NCBI RefSeq assembly: GCF_009766105.1
Contig: NZ_LMUH01000009.1
Location: 1 to 64,000, forward strand
Origin: Granulicella sp. S156
GTDB lineage: Bacteria > Acidobacteriota > Terriglobia > Terriglobales > Acidobacteriaceae
Length of the DNA stretch: 64,000 bases
Direction: 5' to 3'
Part shown: one piece after another, positions 44,828 through 51,900 of the stretch
Position numbering within the stretch: position 1 is the first letter of the stretch
Layout of the letters: the number at the start of each line of letters is the position of its first letter
Position numbers and translations under genes: made by a program
The notes under the pieces: model-generated
Told to the model about the DNA's origin: nothing
Databases searched by the model: none
What the model saw: only the letters and a program-made list of their open reading frames with translations

Positions 44828-46174
44828 ATGTCCATCGAAACAAACGCCCCCATCACCACCATCGCCACAATCGGCCAGCACGAAGGCCAGACCATCACCC
44901 TCCGCGGCTGGCTCTATAACCTCCGCTCCTCCGGCAAACTGCTCTTTCCCACCTTCCGCGACGGCTCCGGCACCATCCAGGGCATCGTCCCCAAAGCCGC
45001 CGTGCCGGAAGAGGTCTTCGACACCCTGAAGAACCTCACCCTGGAGTCAAGCGTCGTCGTCACCGGCAAAGTCCGCGCCGACAGCCGCGCGCCCTCCGGC
45101 TTCGAACTCGACGTCGAGAACGTCTCCGTCACCCAGCGCATCGCCGACGACACACCCTACCCCATCTCGCTCAAAGAGCACGGCGTCGACTTCCTCATGG
45201 AACACCGCCACCTCTGGCTGCGCACACCGCGCCAGTCGGCGATCCTGCGCGTACGCGCGACGATTATGCGTGCCGCAGCCGAGTACTTCGACACCAACGG
45301 CTTCATCCGCACCGATCCACCCATCCTCACGCCCAACGCCTGCGAAGGCACAAGTGAATTGTTCGAGATGGACTACTTCGACAACGACAAAGCCTACCTC
45401 ACGCAGTCAGGCCAACTCTACATCGAGGCAACGGCTCTGGCTCTCGGTAAGGTCTACAGCTTCGGCCCCACCTTCCGCGCGGAGAAGTCGAAGACCCGCC
45501 GTCACCTCACGGAATTCTGGATGATCGAACCCGAGGTCACCTACCTCGACCTCGACGGCTTGATGAACCTGGCCGAGGGCTTCCTCACGCACATCGTCAC
45601 CCGCGTACTCGAAACCCACCGCGCAGACCTCAAGGTCATCGGCAAGGATGTCGCAAAGCTGGAGGCTGTCGCCGCGCCAGGTGCATTTCCGCGTCTCTCG
45701 TATGATGAAGCCCACCAGATGCTGGTCGACGCCCACGCCAAGGGTCTGATCGAAAACGTGCACACCTATGGCGACGACTTCGGTTCCCCCGATGAGACCT
45801 ACATCAGCAATCAATTCGACAGGCCGGTCATGGTGCATCGCTATCCGGCCGAGGTCAAAGCCTTCTACATGCAACCCGACCCCAAGGATCCGACCAAGGC
45901 TCTCTGCGTAGATGTGCTCGCGCCTGAAGGCTATGGCGAGATCATCGGCGGCTCGCAGCGCGTGGACAGCTACGACCTGCTCAAGTCCCGCATCGAGCAG
46001 CACAACCTGCCGCTGGCCGCCTTCCAGTGGTACCTCGACCTGCGCAAATACGGCAGCGTCCCGCACTCCGGCTTCGGCATGGGAATCGAGCGCGCTGTGG
46101 CATGGATCTGTGGGCTCGAACACGTGCGTGAGACGATTCCGTTTGCACGTACGCTGAATAGGATCTACCCATAA
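44828..46174 (+). CDS. asnS: Asparaginyl-tRNA synthetase
   Basis: The 448-residue class IIb enzyme has the OB-fold anticodon-binding domain ([30 protein letters not shown]). The catalytic domain has motif 1 ([16 protein letters not shown]), motif 2 ([25 protein letters not shown] in outline) and motif 3 ([13 protein letters not shown]). The TP[11 protein letters not shown] segment fits AsnRS rather than AspRS. It charges tRNA-Asn. It ends 45 nt before the structured RNA segment and could provide read-through transcription into it. Confidence 0.95.
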   Translation: MSIETNAPITTIATIGQHEGQTITLRGWLYNLRSSGKLLFPTFRDGSGTIQGIVPKAAVPEEVFDTLKNLTLESSVVVTGKVRADSRAPSGFELDVENVSVTQRIADDTPYPISLKEHGVDFLMEHRHLWLRTPRQSAILRVRATIMRAAAEYFDTNGFIRTDPPILTPNACEGTSELFEMDYFDNDKAYLTQSGQLYIEATALALGKVYSFGPTFRAEKSKTRRHLTEFWMIEPEVTYLDLDGLMNLAEGFLTHIVTRVLETHRADLKVIGKDVAKLEAVAAPGAFPRLSYDEAHQMLVDAHAKGLIENVHTYGDDFGSPDETYISNQFDRPVMVHRYPAEVKAFYMQPDPKDPTKALCVDVLAPEGYGEIIGGSQRVDSYDLLKSRIEQHNLPLAAFQWYLDLRKYGSVPHSGFGMGIERAVAWICGLEHVRETIPFARTLNRIYP

Positions 46175-46219
46175 GGCTCGGCTAGTTTTCGCTTGCTCTT
46201 CGCGTGACACAGGCCTATC

Positions 46220-46393
46220 CTAGAGGTCTGACCCTTGTGTTGAGCGTCGTTGTGAGTGGGGGAACCCGCGAACATCGGGCACAATGCAGCTTCGAGGCGA
46301 AAGTCTCGATTGAGCGAACCGGGCCTCACGGTACCTTCGCTGGGCTCAGACCTTAGTTGTCGGATTGGTTGGGTTTACCAACGGGACCTCTAG
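46220..46393 (+). ncRNA. Predicted structured RNA upstream of the reverse transcriptase
   Basis: A 174-nt segment is closed by a perfect 9-bp inverted repeat, CTAGAGGTC (46220-46228) and GACCTCTAG (46385-46393). Inside, in order, are GTGGG-GGAA-CCCGC (46256-46269), CGAGGC-GAAA-GTCTCG (46293-46308), AGCGAA...TTCGCT with an inner CCG/CGG (46313-46341), and GTTGG-GTTTA-CCAAC (46368-46382). TTGTG (46235) can pair with CACAA (46280). Two loops are GNRA tetraloops, which favours a functional RNA. The 5' strand could alternatively pair with GGGCTCAGACCT (46342-46353). The 3' end abuts the RT start at 46397. Caveat: a weak TTGCTC-N17-TATCCT promoter would overlap the 5' strand. Confidence 0.6.
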
Positions 46394-46396
46394 ACA

Positions 46397-47662
46397 GTGG
46401 AAAAGCTACCGATTGAACAAGTGCGAAGTCTGCGGATTCTCGGACGTGCATGGGCAGCTATTCGGCGTAATGCAAAGAGTTCGAAATCTGAAGAGACACG
46501 TGATGCGGTTGCGGCCTTCGAGGCTGACTCGATCGAAAATGTCACTCGAATTCAACGCCAATTGCAGGGCGGTTGGTTCAAGTTTGCGCCAGCTACCGGC
46601 AAAAGAATCCTAAAGAAGAATAAGAAGGACTTTCGTCCACTAGTTATTGCCCCTCTGCCATCGAGAATTGTTCAGCGTGCCATCCACGATGTTTTGGTCA
46701 GCATGCCTAAACTCCAGATGTACATAAAGACACCCCACAGTTTTGGTGGAATTCAAAAAGGACAGGAAAAAGACGAGATAACGGCGGTTCCAGCAGCCAT
46801 TCACAGTGCTCTCGACGCCATCGGAAAGGGCTCGCAATATATTGTCCGTTCTGATATTTCTGACTTCTTTACCAAGATTCCCAAATCGACAATCACCTCG
46901 ATGATCAGCGAAGTTGTGTGCGATGAAGCCTTTATGAAGTTATTTTCAGAGGCCATTAAGGTTGAATTGGAGAATATGGCAAGCTTGAAAAAGCATGCCG
47001 CTGCCTTTCCTATCGAAGATATTGGTGTAGCGCAGGGGAATTCTCTTTCACCATTGCTCGGAAACCTGTATCTTTACGATTTCGATAAAAAACTCAATGA
47101 ATCGACAGATATTCGATGTATTCGCTATATCGATGACTTCATTATCCTGGCTCCGAATAAATCGGCAGCGGAGAACCAGTTTCAAAAAGCACTTGCAATT
47201 CTCAGGAAGCTCGGCCTCAGCGTTTCGGAAAGCAAGACACAACGCAGTACTGCAAAGAAAGGGTTCGAATTTCTCGGTATTGAGCTTTGCAATGGATTAA
47301 TCCGACCAAATAAAGACTCGAGAGATCGGCTAATCAATTCAGTGTCAAGTGTTCTGACCGAAAGCCGAATATGGCTTGAGAATTATGCTGCGACTGGTAT
47401 CTATGATGAAAAATTAGCTTTGTTCAATACCTTCCGCAGAATTAGGGGAATCACGCAAGGTTGGGGAAAACATTACTGGTTCTGTAACGATCGTAACTGC
47501 TTTGCCGTGCTTGATAAGCAAATATCGAGACTTATAAGGAGCTACCTCGCCTCCTATTCCGAAGCACGCAGAAAAGGTGGGGATTCAATCGGCTGGGATC
47601 TCATTGGAATTGGATCGCTCAGTCGTAGTGACAGCACACGTTATTTCGTTTGGCCCACGTGA
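46397..47662 (+). CDS. Free-standing group II-like reverse transcriptase
   Basis: The 421-residue protein is an RNA-dependent DNA polymerase. It has RPLVIAPLPSRIVQRAIHDVL in outline (RT2, residues 80-100), VRSDISDFFTKIP with the catalytic Asp (RT3), VAQGNSLSPLLGNLYLYDFD in outline (RT4, near 211-230), RYIDDFIILA with the YIDD active site (244-247), LGLSVSESKT (RT6) and KGFEFLGIEL (RT7). The thumb-like part has IRGITQGWGKHYWFC, resembling group II intron RTs. There is no endonuclease domain. The GTG start follows an in-frame TAG by one codon and has no Shine-Dalgarno sequence. Base composition is clearly poorer in G+C than its neighbours, suggesting transfer. It may be a UG/DRT-type or G2L-type RT; the class is not resolved. 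Confidence 0.88.
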   Translation: MEKLPIEQVRSLRILGRAWAAIRRNAKSSKSEETRDAVAAFEADSIENVTRIQRQLQGGWFKFAPATGKRILKKNKKDFRPLVIAPLPSRIVQRAIHDVLVSMPKLQMYIKTPHSFGGIQKGQEKDEITAVPAAIHSALDAIGKGSQYIVRSDISDFFTKIPKSTITSMISEVVCDEAFMKLFSEAIKVELENMASLKKHAAAFPIEDIGVAQGNSLSPLLGNLYLYDFDKKLNESTDIRCIRYIDDFIILAPNKSAAENQFQKALAILRKLGLSVSESKTQRSTAKKGFEFLGIELCNGLIRPNKDSRDRLINSVSSVLTESRIWLENYAATGIYDEKLALFNTFRRIRGITQGWGKHYWFCNDRNCFAVLDKQISRLIRSYLASYSEARRKGGDSIGWDLIGIGSLSRSDSTRYFVWPT

Positions 47663-47717
47663 TGCACTCATGTGTCGAATTCATTCTTTGATGATGAATG
47701 AGATTCCGCATTCTTAA

Positions 47718-47793
47718 TGCCGGGTGCCCTATCTTCGGCGCGGCCCCATCGTGCCTAAGGTGGGCATCGGGCGAAGCCCAACCGCTCTTGTTG
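47718..47793. repeat. GGGTGCCCTATCTTCG repeat, copy 2
   Basis: CGGGTGCCCTATCTTCGGCG, then CATCGTGCCTAAGGTGGGCA and TCGGGCGAAGCCCAACCGCTC match copy 1 (44691-44766) in the same orientation with scattered differences. It follows the reverse transcriptase by about 55 nt. Confidence 0.85.
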
Positions 47794-47857
47794 GATGTTA
47801 TAGAAACCGCTAGTGTTCATACACCAAAATACGTCAGCCCTACACATTGGAGCCTTT

Positions 47858-48061
47858 GTGCGAACGAGCATTGAAATCGACGACCAACTGATGACCGAGG
47901 CCTTGCGTTTGAGCGGTGAATCCACCAAACGTGCCGTCGTCGAAGTAGCTTTACGTCTGCTTATACAGACGAAAGCCCAAACGGGCATCCGCAAGCTTCA
48001 TGGCAAGATCCAGTGGGAAGGTGATCTTACCGAACTGCGCCGGAGCCGAGTGCGGAACTAA
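47858..48061 (+). CDS. Orphan VapB-type antitoxin
   Basis: The 67-residue protein (GTG 47858) reads RTSIEIDDQLMTEALRLSGE, then TKRAVVEVALRLLI, then RKLHGKIQWEGDLTELR. This is the standard ribbon-helix-helix and tail of the VapB family whose C-terminus GKIxWEGDL wraps a VapC partner. An ATG at 47813 lies upstream in frame but inside non-homologous sequence. The expected toxin gene starts directly after (ATG 48061 overlapping the stop) but ends after 16 codons, so this antitoxin is an orphan here. It might neutralise a toxin encoded elsewhere. Confidence 0.82.
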   Translation: MRTSIEIDDQLMTEALRLSGESTKRAVVEVALRLLIQTKAQTGIRKLHGKIQWEGDLTELRRSRVRN

Positions 48062-48111
48062 TGATGGCCATCGTTGACACAACCATCTGCAATGATTGCA
48101 TGCACCCGTAA
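48061..48111 (+). pseudogene. vapC toxin remnant
   Basis: An ATG overlapping the antitoxin stop (TAATG) begins MMAIVDTTICNDCMHP and then stops. The IVDTT segment is the strand and first catalytic Asp that open VapC PIN domains, and the junction is the typical antitoxin-toxin overlap. The rest of the roughly 130-residue domain is absent from the following sequence. A deletion that removed the toxin is the simplest reading. Confidence 0.6.
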
Positions 48112-48131
48112 CGTGAGACAGCGCCCGGTTA

Positions 48132-48302
48132 CTACCGCAGCACCCTCGTCATAAGCAAAGCAAACAGCGCCGCCACACCCACCACCGTCCCAATCAACCC
48201 GGTCGCGATGAAGATCGCTGCGCCGCGTTTCTTCTCGGGAGTGGGTGGGGTGATGCCTACCGTCATGATGAAGCCATCGACTACGCCCTGGATGATGCCC
48301 AT
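48132..48302 (-). CDS. Small membrane protein (56 aa)
   Basis: A minus-strand frame encodes 56 residues starting MGIIQGVVDGFIMTVGITPP. A charged TPEKKRGA segment and one clear membrane helix (IFIATGLIGTVVGVAALFALL) follow, ending MTRVLR. AAGAGG lies about 10 nt before the ATG. Codon use and the polar-to-hydrophobic layout look like a genuine small protein. I recognise no family. It is isolated between the toxin-antitoxin remnant and the AraC gene. Confidence 0.6.
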   Translation of the reverse strand: MGIIQGVVDGFIMTVGITPPTPEKKRGAAIFIATGLIGTVVGVAALFALLMTRVLR

Positions 48303-48412
48303 CTTCGTATACCTCTTCTCAAGAGATAACGGATAGCCCCATCGAGCACCTCGCAGATCTTGCTGCGGCTTGACGATTCTTGCGGGAACTATGATGGAAC
48401 AGGAGGTCGCGG

Positions 48413-49345
48413 ATGCATCGGCCCGGCGAAGGCAACACGACGCAGCGAGACGAAAGCACGCCGTCGAAGCGCGTCTCTGTGTTGGTAGGAACGCGGTCTG
48501 TGCCGCTGCTTCCTGGCCGTCCGCTTACCGATAGCTCGCGCTCGCCCTGGTCCGGCCTGGTGATGGAGAAACATCGCCTCGGCGCCGTCGAGATCCCTGT
48601 GCACGAACACGATACCTTCTGCCTGCACCTGCAGACCAGCGGACCGGTAGAGATGGACTGGAACTCGTCCGGCCGCAGTGGCCGTATACGGTCGGGCGTC
48701 GGCAACCTCATCTTTCTCACACCCGGAACGCGCGACAGCCTGCTTTGGCATGGTCCCTCACAGCGTATCGTCACGTCCCTCCAGCCGTCGCTATTGCGCC
48801 AGGCCGCAGAGCAGATGGAGCTCAAGGGTCTGTGCGACTTCGAAAACCAATGGTCGTTTCAGGATGAGCAGCTTCAACTCTTGCTGACGGAGATGGACCG
48901 CGAGATGGCTGCAGGCTGGCCCATGGGCTCTCTCTACGGCGACCTGTTGGGAATGTCCCTGTCGATCGCGCTCATCCGCAAGTACGGGCACATCTCCGCA
49001 CCGCTGGTTCCGCTCAAGGGTGGCCTCTCCCAGCCACGTCTCAAGCAGGTGTTCGCATACATCGAAGAGCATCTTGATGGTGAGCTTCGCCTGCAGGAGT
49101 TGGCGGACCTGGCAGGGCTGAGCCCGTTCCACTTCGCGCGATCCTTCCGGCAAAGTGTGGGCGCGACACCGCATCAGTACATCCTGCAAAAAAGAGTGCA
49201 GCGCGCCAAGGAACTTCTACTGCGGCCTGAGTGGAGCATCGAACAGGTCGCCTCCGCTACAGGCTTCGCAGGCGCCAGCCAGTTCTCGAGGGTCTTCCGG
49301 CAAAGCGCAGGCGCTACGCCGACGGAGTGGCGGCGAAATGTTTGA
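48413..49345 (+). CDS. AraC family transcriptional regulator
   Basis: The 310-residue regulator has a variable N-terminal effector domain (EKHRLGAVEIPVHEHDTFCLHL, with a cupin-like HEHD) and a C-terminal AraC domain. The first helix-turn-helix is LRLQELADLAGLSPFHFARSFRQ in outline, followed by VGATPHQYILQKRVQRAKELL in outline. The second is IEQVASATGFAGASQFSRVFRQ in outline, ending GATPTEWRR. ATG 48413 gives a normal length. No neighbouring target operon is obvious; the P460 genes face the other way. Confidence 0.92.
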   Translation: MHRPGEGNTTQRDESTPSKRVSVLVGTRSVPLLPGRPLTDSSRSPWSGLVMEKHRLGAVEIPVHEHDTFCLHLQTSGPVEMDWNSSGRSGRIRSGVGNLIFLTPGTRDSLLWHGPSQRIVTSLQPSLLRQAAEQMELKGLCDFENQWSFQDEQLQLLLTEMDREMAAGWPMGSLYGDLLGMSLSIALIRKYGHISAPLVPLKGGLSQPRLKQVFAYIEEHLDGELRLQELADLAGLSPFHFARSFRQSVGATPHQYILQKRVQRAKELLLRPEWSIEQVASATGFAGASQFSRVFRQSAGATPTEWRRNV

Positions 49346-49380
49346 GCGCTACCTATAAATTTGTCATCTCGTCTCACCCC

Positions 49381-49592
49381 AGATTTGTCATCTCGACCGA
49401 AGGCGGCGTTCTTTGCCGCCGCGGTGGAGAGACCTGCAGGTTGCAGATCGCGATGCAAATGTTTGTGGCGCGCTTTGCGTCAAGACCTGCAGCTTGCTCG
49501 TACGGGCACCTATCGCCTGCGCAAACAAACCTGCAGGTCTCTCCACTTCGCATGACGATAAAACCATCATGCTCCGGTCGAGATGACAGATT
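49381..49592. repeat. Nested inverted-repeat composite element
   Basis: The outer arms GTCATCTCGACCG (49387-49399) and CGGTCGAGATGAC (49575-49587) are perfect. The inner arms TGGAGAGACCTGCAGGTT (49425-49442) and AACCTGCAGGTCTCTCCA (49528-49545) are also perfect, at 18 bp. Positions 49431-49497 are nearly identical to 15372-15438. The size and terminal repeats suggest a MITE-like or REP-derived element. It carries no coding capacity. Confidence 0.85.
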
Positions 49593-49635
49593 TCGGGATA
49601 GGTCGGGACAACAAGGCAATGCGTGGTACAAAAAA

Positions 49636-50127
49636 CTACGGCATCACCGCCGCACGCTGCGAAAGCAGATAGCTCTCGCGATCATTCGGCGTAACGCCCG
49701 CCTCCTGATCCACCTGCTTCAACGGCGAGCCTTCATACCGCTGATAGGTGTAGTGCTTATCCGCCGCAATCGTGACGTACTCCACGGACTTCGCTGCCGC
49801 CGGTATATTCCCCCCGAACCAACGCGGATCTTCCTTCTGGGTCCACGTCACAACCGACAACGCCGAGCCCGCGGGATAACCCACCTGCGCACCTGTCCGC
49901 GCATACTGCACAGCAACGTCGTTGCCATAGAGCGTGGACATCGTTCCGGCGTTCTTGTCGATCCACGAAGTAATCACGCGGCCCTGTATCGGGTTCGCGG
50001 GCAACGCCCCGTTAAGCATCGCGCCGGTATTGAGCGTGGTCACAACACGCGGATTGGTCTTGGCGCAGCCCAGCACGCTGCATAGGAACACCATACCCGG
50101 AGCCAGCAGCTTCATTCGTACTCTCAC
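49636..50127 (-). CDS. Cytochrome P460-like lipoprotein
   Basis: The 163-residue protein (GTG 50127, with GGAGG six nt before) has a lipoprotein signal ending VFLCSVLGC, so it is probably lipid-anchored. The mature part includes RVITSWIDKNAGTMSTLYGNDVAV in outline, SALSVVTWTQKEDPRWFGGNIP in outline and KSVEYVTI, matching the cytochrome P460-like beta fold seen in the upstream gene product. No CxxCH motif is present here, so haem binding is uncertain. The GTGA overlap with the upstream stop signals translational coupling. Confidence 0.78.
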   Translation of the reverse strand: MRVRMKLLAPGMVFLCSVLGCAKTNPRVVTTLNTGAMLNGALPANPIQGRVITSWIDKNAGTMSTLYGNDVAVQYARTGAQVGYPAGSALSVVTWTQKEDPRWFGGNIPAAAKSVEYVTIAADKHYTYQRYEGSPLKQVDQEAGVTPNDRESYLLSQRAAVMP

Positions 50128-51077
50128 TGTTGACCTCCAAGCGGCATGGTGTAGACATAGTCGTTCTGGCGCACAGGCTCGTGACAGCCGACGCACTCTT
50201 TGCTGAAGTCCGCGTCTTTGCCGTAGGGCTTCAGGTCCGTGCCTCGCCACCGTGCCCAGCCCCAGCCCTTGGTCGACGCATACTTCTTGCTGTCGCGAAT
50301 CATGAACTCAACCTGGATAAACGCGCCCGTCTGAGAGACACCCTTTCCATCCGGTTGCTGAGCCCATGCGACCTTGGCGAAGGCTGTGCCATCCGGCCAC
50401 GGGTTGATGTGGTTCTCGGCGATGGCCTTTACCGCAACGTCATTGCCCAGGATCTCGCGCATCGTGTGGTTGTCGTAGCGGTCGGTGGAGCTGATGGTCT
50501 TCCAGTTCTTATAGTCGGGCAGGAACTCGATGCCGTTCGGAGAGGCCTTCACGGTCAGCGTCTGGTTGCTGGCCGCGATCCAGCCTTTATATTGCGCATC
50601 GGCAGCGCTGGTATCAGCTGCTGCGGCTGCCCCGGCGGGTGCAGGCGGATTCAGATAGTCGCGCAGCACCTTCAGGTTCTCCGCCGAAACCGCAGCGCCG
50701 GGATGCACCCGCAGATACGACGGCAGCGGCATCGCCCCAAGTTGAATCATGTTGACCGCCTCATACAGCGCGGCCTTCTGTTGCGGGGCGGGCAGTTTGC
50801 CAATCTCAGAGAAGTTGAGATGCGCCCGTGCTTCCTTCACATCCTTCGTCACGATCCAGTAGGCAGGCACAACCTGGTCGAACCACGGCAGCTTCGTCTC
50901 ATTGGAGTGGCAGCTATAGCAGGATTGCCGCAGCACCGCCCGCACCTCAGGAGGAGCTTGCAGTTCCGCCGTGACCGGGGGATTGGTCAGCGTGGGACGA
51001 ATCAATTGAAGGCCAAGGAAGACCAGACCTGCAAGCACCGCGATCCAGAGAACCCGAGCGCCATACGCCGATGCCAT
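50124..51077 (-). CDS. Haem-binding domain / cytochrome P460 fusion protein
   Basis: The 317-residue protein has an N-terminal membrane anchor (VLWIAVLAGLVFLGLQLI). A haem-binding domain follows with the c-type motif CYSCHSNETKLPWFDQVVPAYW in outline (CxxCH, near residues 53-57), then a Pro/Ala linker. The cytochrome P460 domain (about residues 165-317) has YDNHTMREILGNDVAVKAI in outline, FAKVAWAQ and a second CxxCH, ECVGCHEPV. P460-type proteins oxidise hydroxylamine or bind NO in some bacteria; whether the cross-linking Lys exists cannot be settled. It acts at the periplasmic face. It is coupled to the P460-like lipoprotein gene. Confidence 0.85.
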   Translation of the reverse strand: MASAYGARVLWIAVLAGLVFLGLQLIRPTLTNPPVTAELQAPPEVRAVLRQSCYSCHSNETKLPWFDQVVPAYWIVTKDVKEARAHLNFSEIGKLPAPQQKAALYEAVNMIQLGAMPLPSYLRVHPGAAVSAENLKVLRDYLNPPAPAGAAAAADTSAADAQYKGWIAASNQTLTVKASPNGIEFLPDYKNWKTISSTDRYDNHTMREILGNDVAVKAIAENHINPWPDGTAFAKVAWAQQPDGKGVSQTGAFIQVEFMIRDSKKYASTKGWGWARWRGTDLKPYGKDADFSKECVGCHEPVRQNDYVYTMPLGGQQ

Positions 51078-51153
51078 GCAGCACCTCTTCTGTAACGAAT
51101 TACCCGAGTCAGAATAGACGGTCGAGTCGCAGGAATAAGATGCTTGGCTGCTG

Positions 51154-51771
51154 TTACTTCTCGCTGCTCGGCGGCACGAGCCCCTTCAGGCGCATATACA
51201 GTGCAAGCGTCGCATACTGTTCGTTGTCGTGCGATACATTGCCCCAAAGAGCCCCGATGCGCGAACGGGTTGCCTTGCCCAGGGTGAACATCTCGGTCAG
51301 ATTCGTATCGGTCGCGGTCGCATACGCCTTGTCGCACTCCGTAAACGACGCCTTCAGGGCTTCCACAATCGCTACTTTGTCGGCGGTCTCCGCTGGAACC
51401 TTGAACAGGTCGGCAGGGTCTTTGTGGTTCACGGAGCCGCAGATGCGCAACTGCACCTCGCTGACGTGATTCACCACGCGCGCAAAGGTGCGGATGTCAG
51501 GCTCGGGCTTATAGGTATAGGCATCGTCCGGCATCTCTGTTGCCGCCTTCAGGATGTTCGCCTTCACCCCAGCGTAACCACGCTGTACCTCGGCTGCGGG
51601 GCCTGTTGGGACCGGTGCCTGGCTGGCAGCCTGATTGCCGGCTTGGTTGTTCGTTACAGGAGCCGTCGGAGGCGTACCCGCATGGGCCTGCGCCATCGCC
51701 GTTCCTGTTGTCATCAACCCAGCCGCCAAAGCCACCGCACAGATCACCTGCATACGCTGCATCATCCTCAC
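51154..51771 (-). CDS. Secreted DinB-like protein
   Basis: The 205-residue protein has a signal peptide (VICAVALAAGLMTTGTAMAQ) and an Ala/Gln/Pro linker. A DinB/YfiT-like four-helix bundle follows: VKANILKAATEMPDDAYTYKP, DIRTFARVVNHVSEVQLRICG in outline, and ATRSRIGALWGNVSHDNEQYATLALYMRLKGLVPPS in outline. The spaced His residues (VNH, VSHDNEQ) are candidates for the metal site of the family. Secreted DinB-like proteins are common in Acidobacteriota and have no fixed function. It lies on the same strand as the P460 genes but 76 nt upstream of them. Confidence 0.82.
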   Translation of the reverse strand: MRMMQRMQVICAVALAAGLMTTGTAMAQAHAGTPPTAPVTNNQAGNQAASQAPVPTGPAAEVQRGYAGVKANILKAATEMPDDAYTYKPEPDIRTFARVVNHVSEVQLRICGSVNHKDPADLFKVPAETADKVAIVEALKASFTECDKAYATATDTNLTEMFTLGKATRSRIGALWGNVSHDNEQYATLALYMRLKGLVPPSSEK

Positions 51772-51900
51772 CTCGGAACAAGCCTACCTGTGCTTGGCTT
51801 TCCTCACAAGATGACAATAGAACAAACCGGAGCTTCCATTGTCACGAGAATGTCATTGCGAATAGAAAGGCAGGTGAGAAAAGCGCTGTGCGCCCCGATA

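Noticed and set aside
46220-46393. Retron msr-msd, because inverted repeats flank the RNA and an RT follows
   Set aside because: The a1/a2-like stem is suggestive, but the RT lacks the retron VTG and NAxxH features. There is no clear msd long hairpin, and the thumb region resembles group II RTs. A non-retron RT-ncRNA system is more likely, but a test is needed.
46397-47662. Diversity-generating retroelement RT
   Set aside because: No Avd gene, template/variable repeat pair or C-type lectin target was seen nearby, and RT motif 4 reads QGNSLSP, not the DGR SQ form.
46180-47812. Mobile group II intron
   Set aside because: Domain V/VI-like hairpins with GUGYG and AY boundaries were not found after the ORF. 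No D/En domain is present, and the structured RNA precedes rather than surrounds the ORF.
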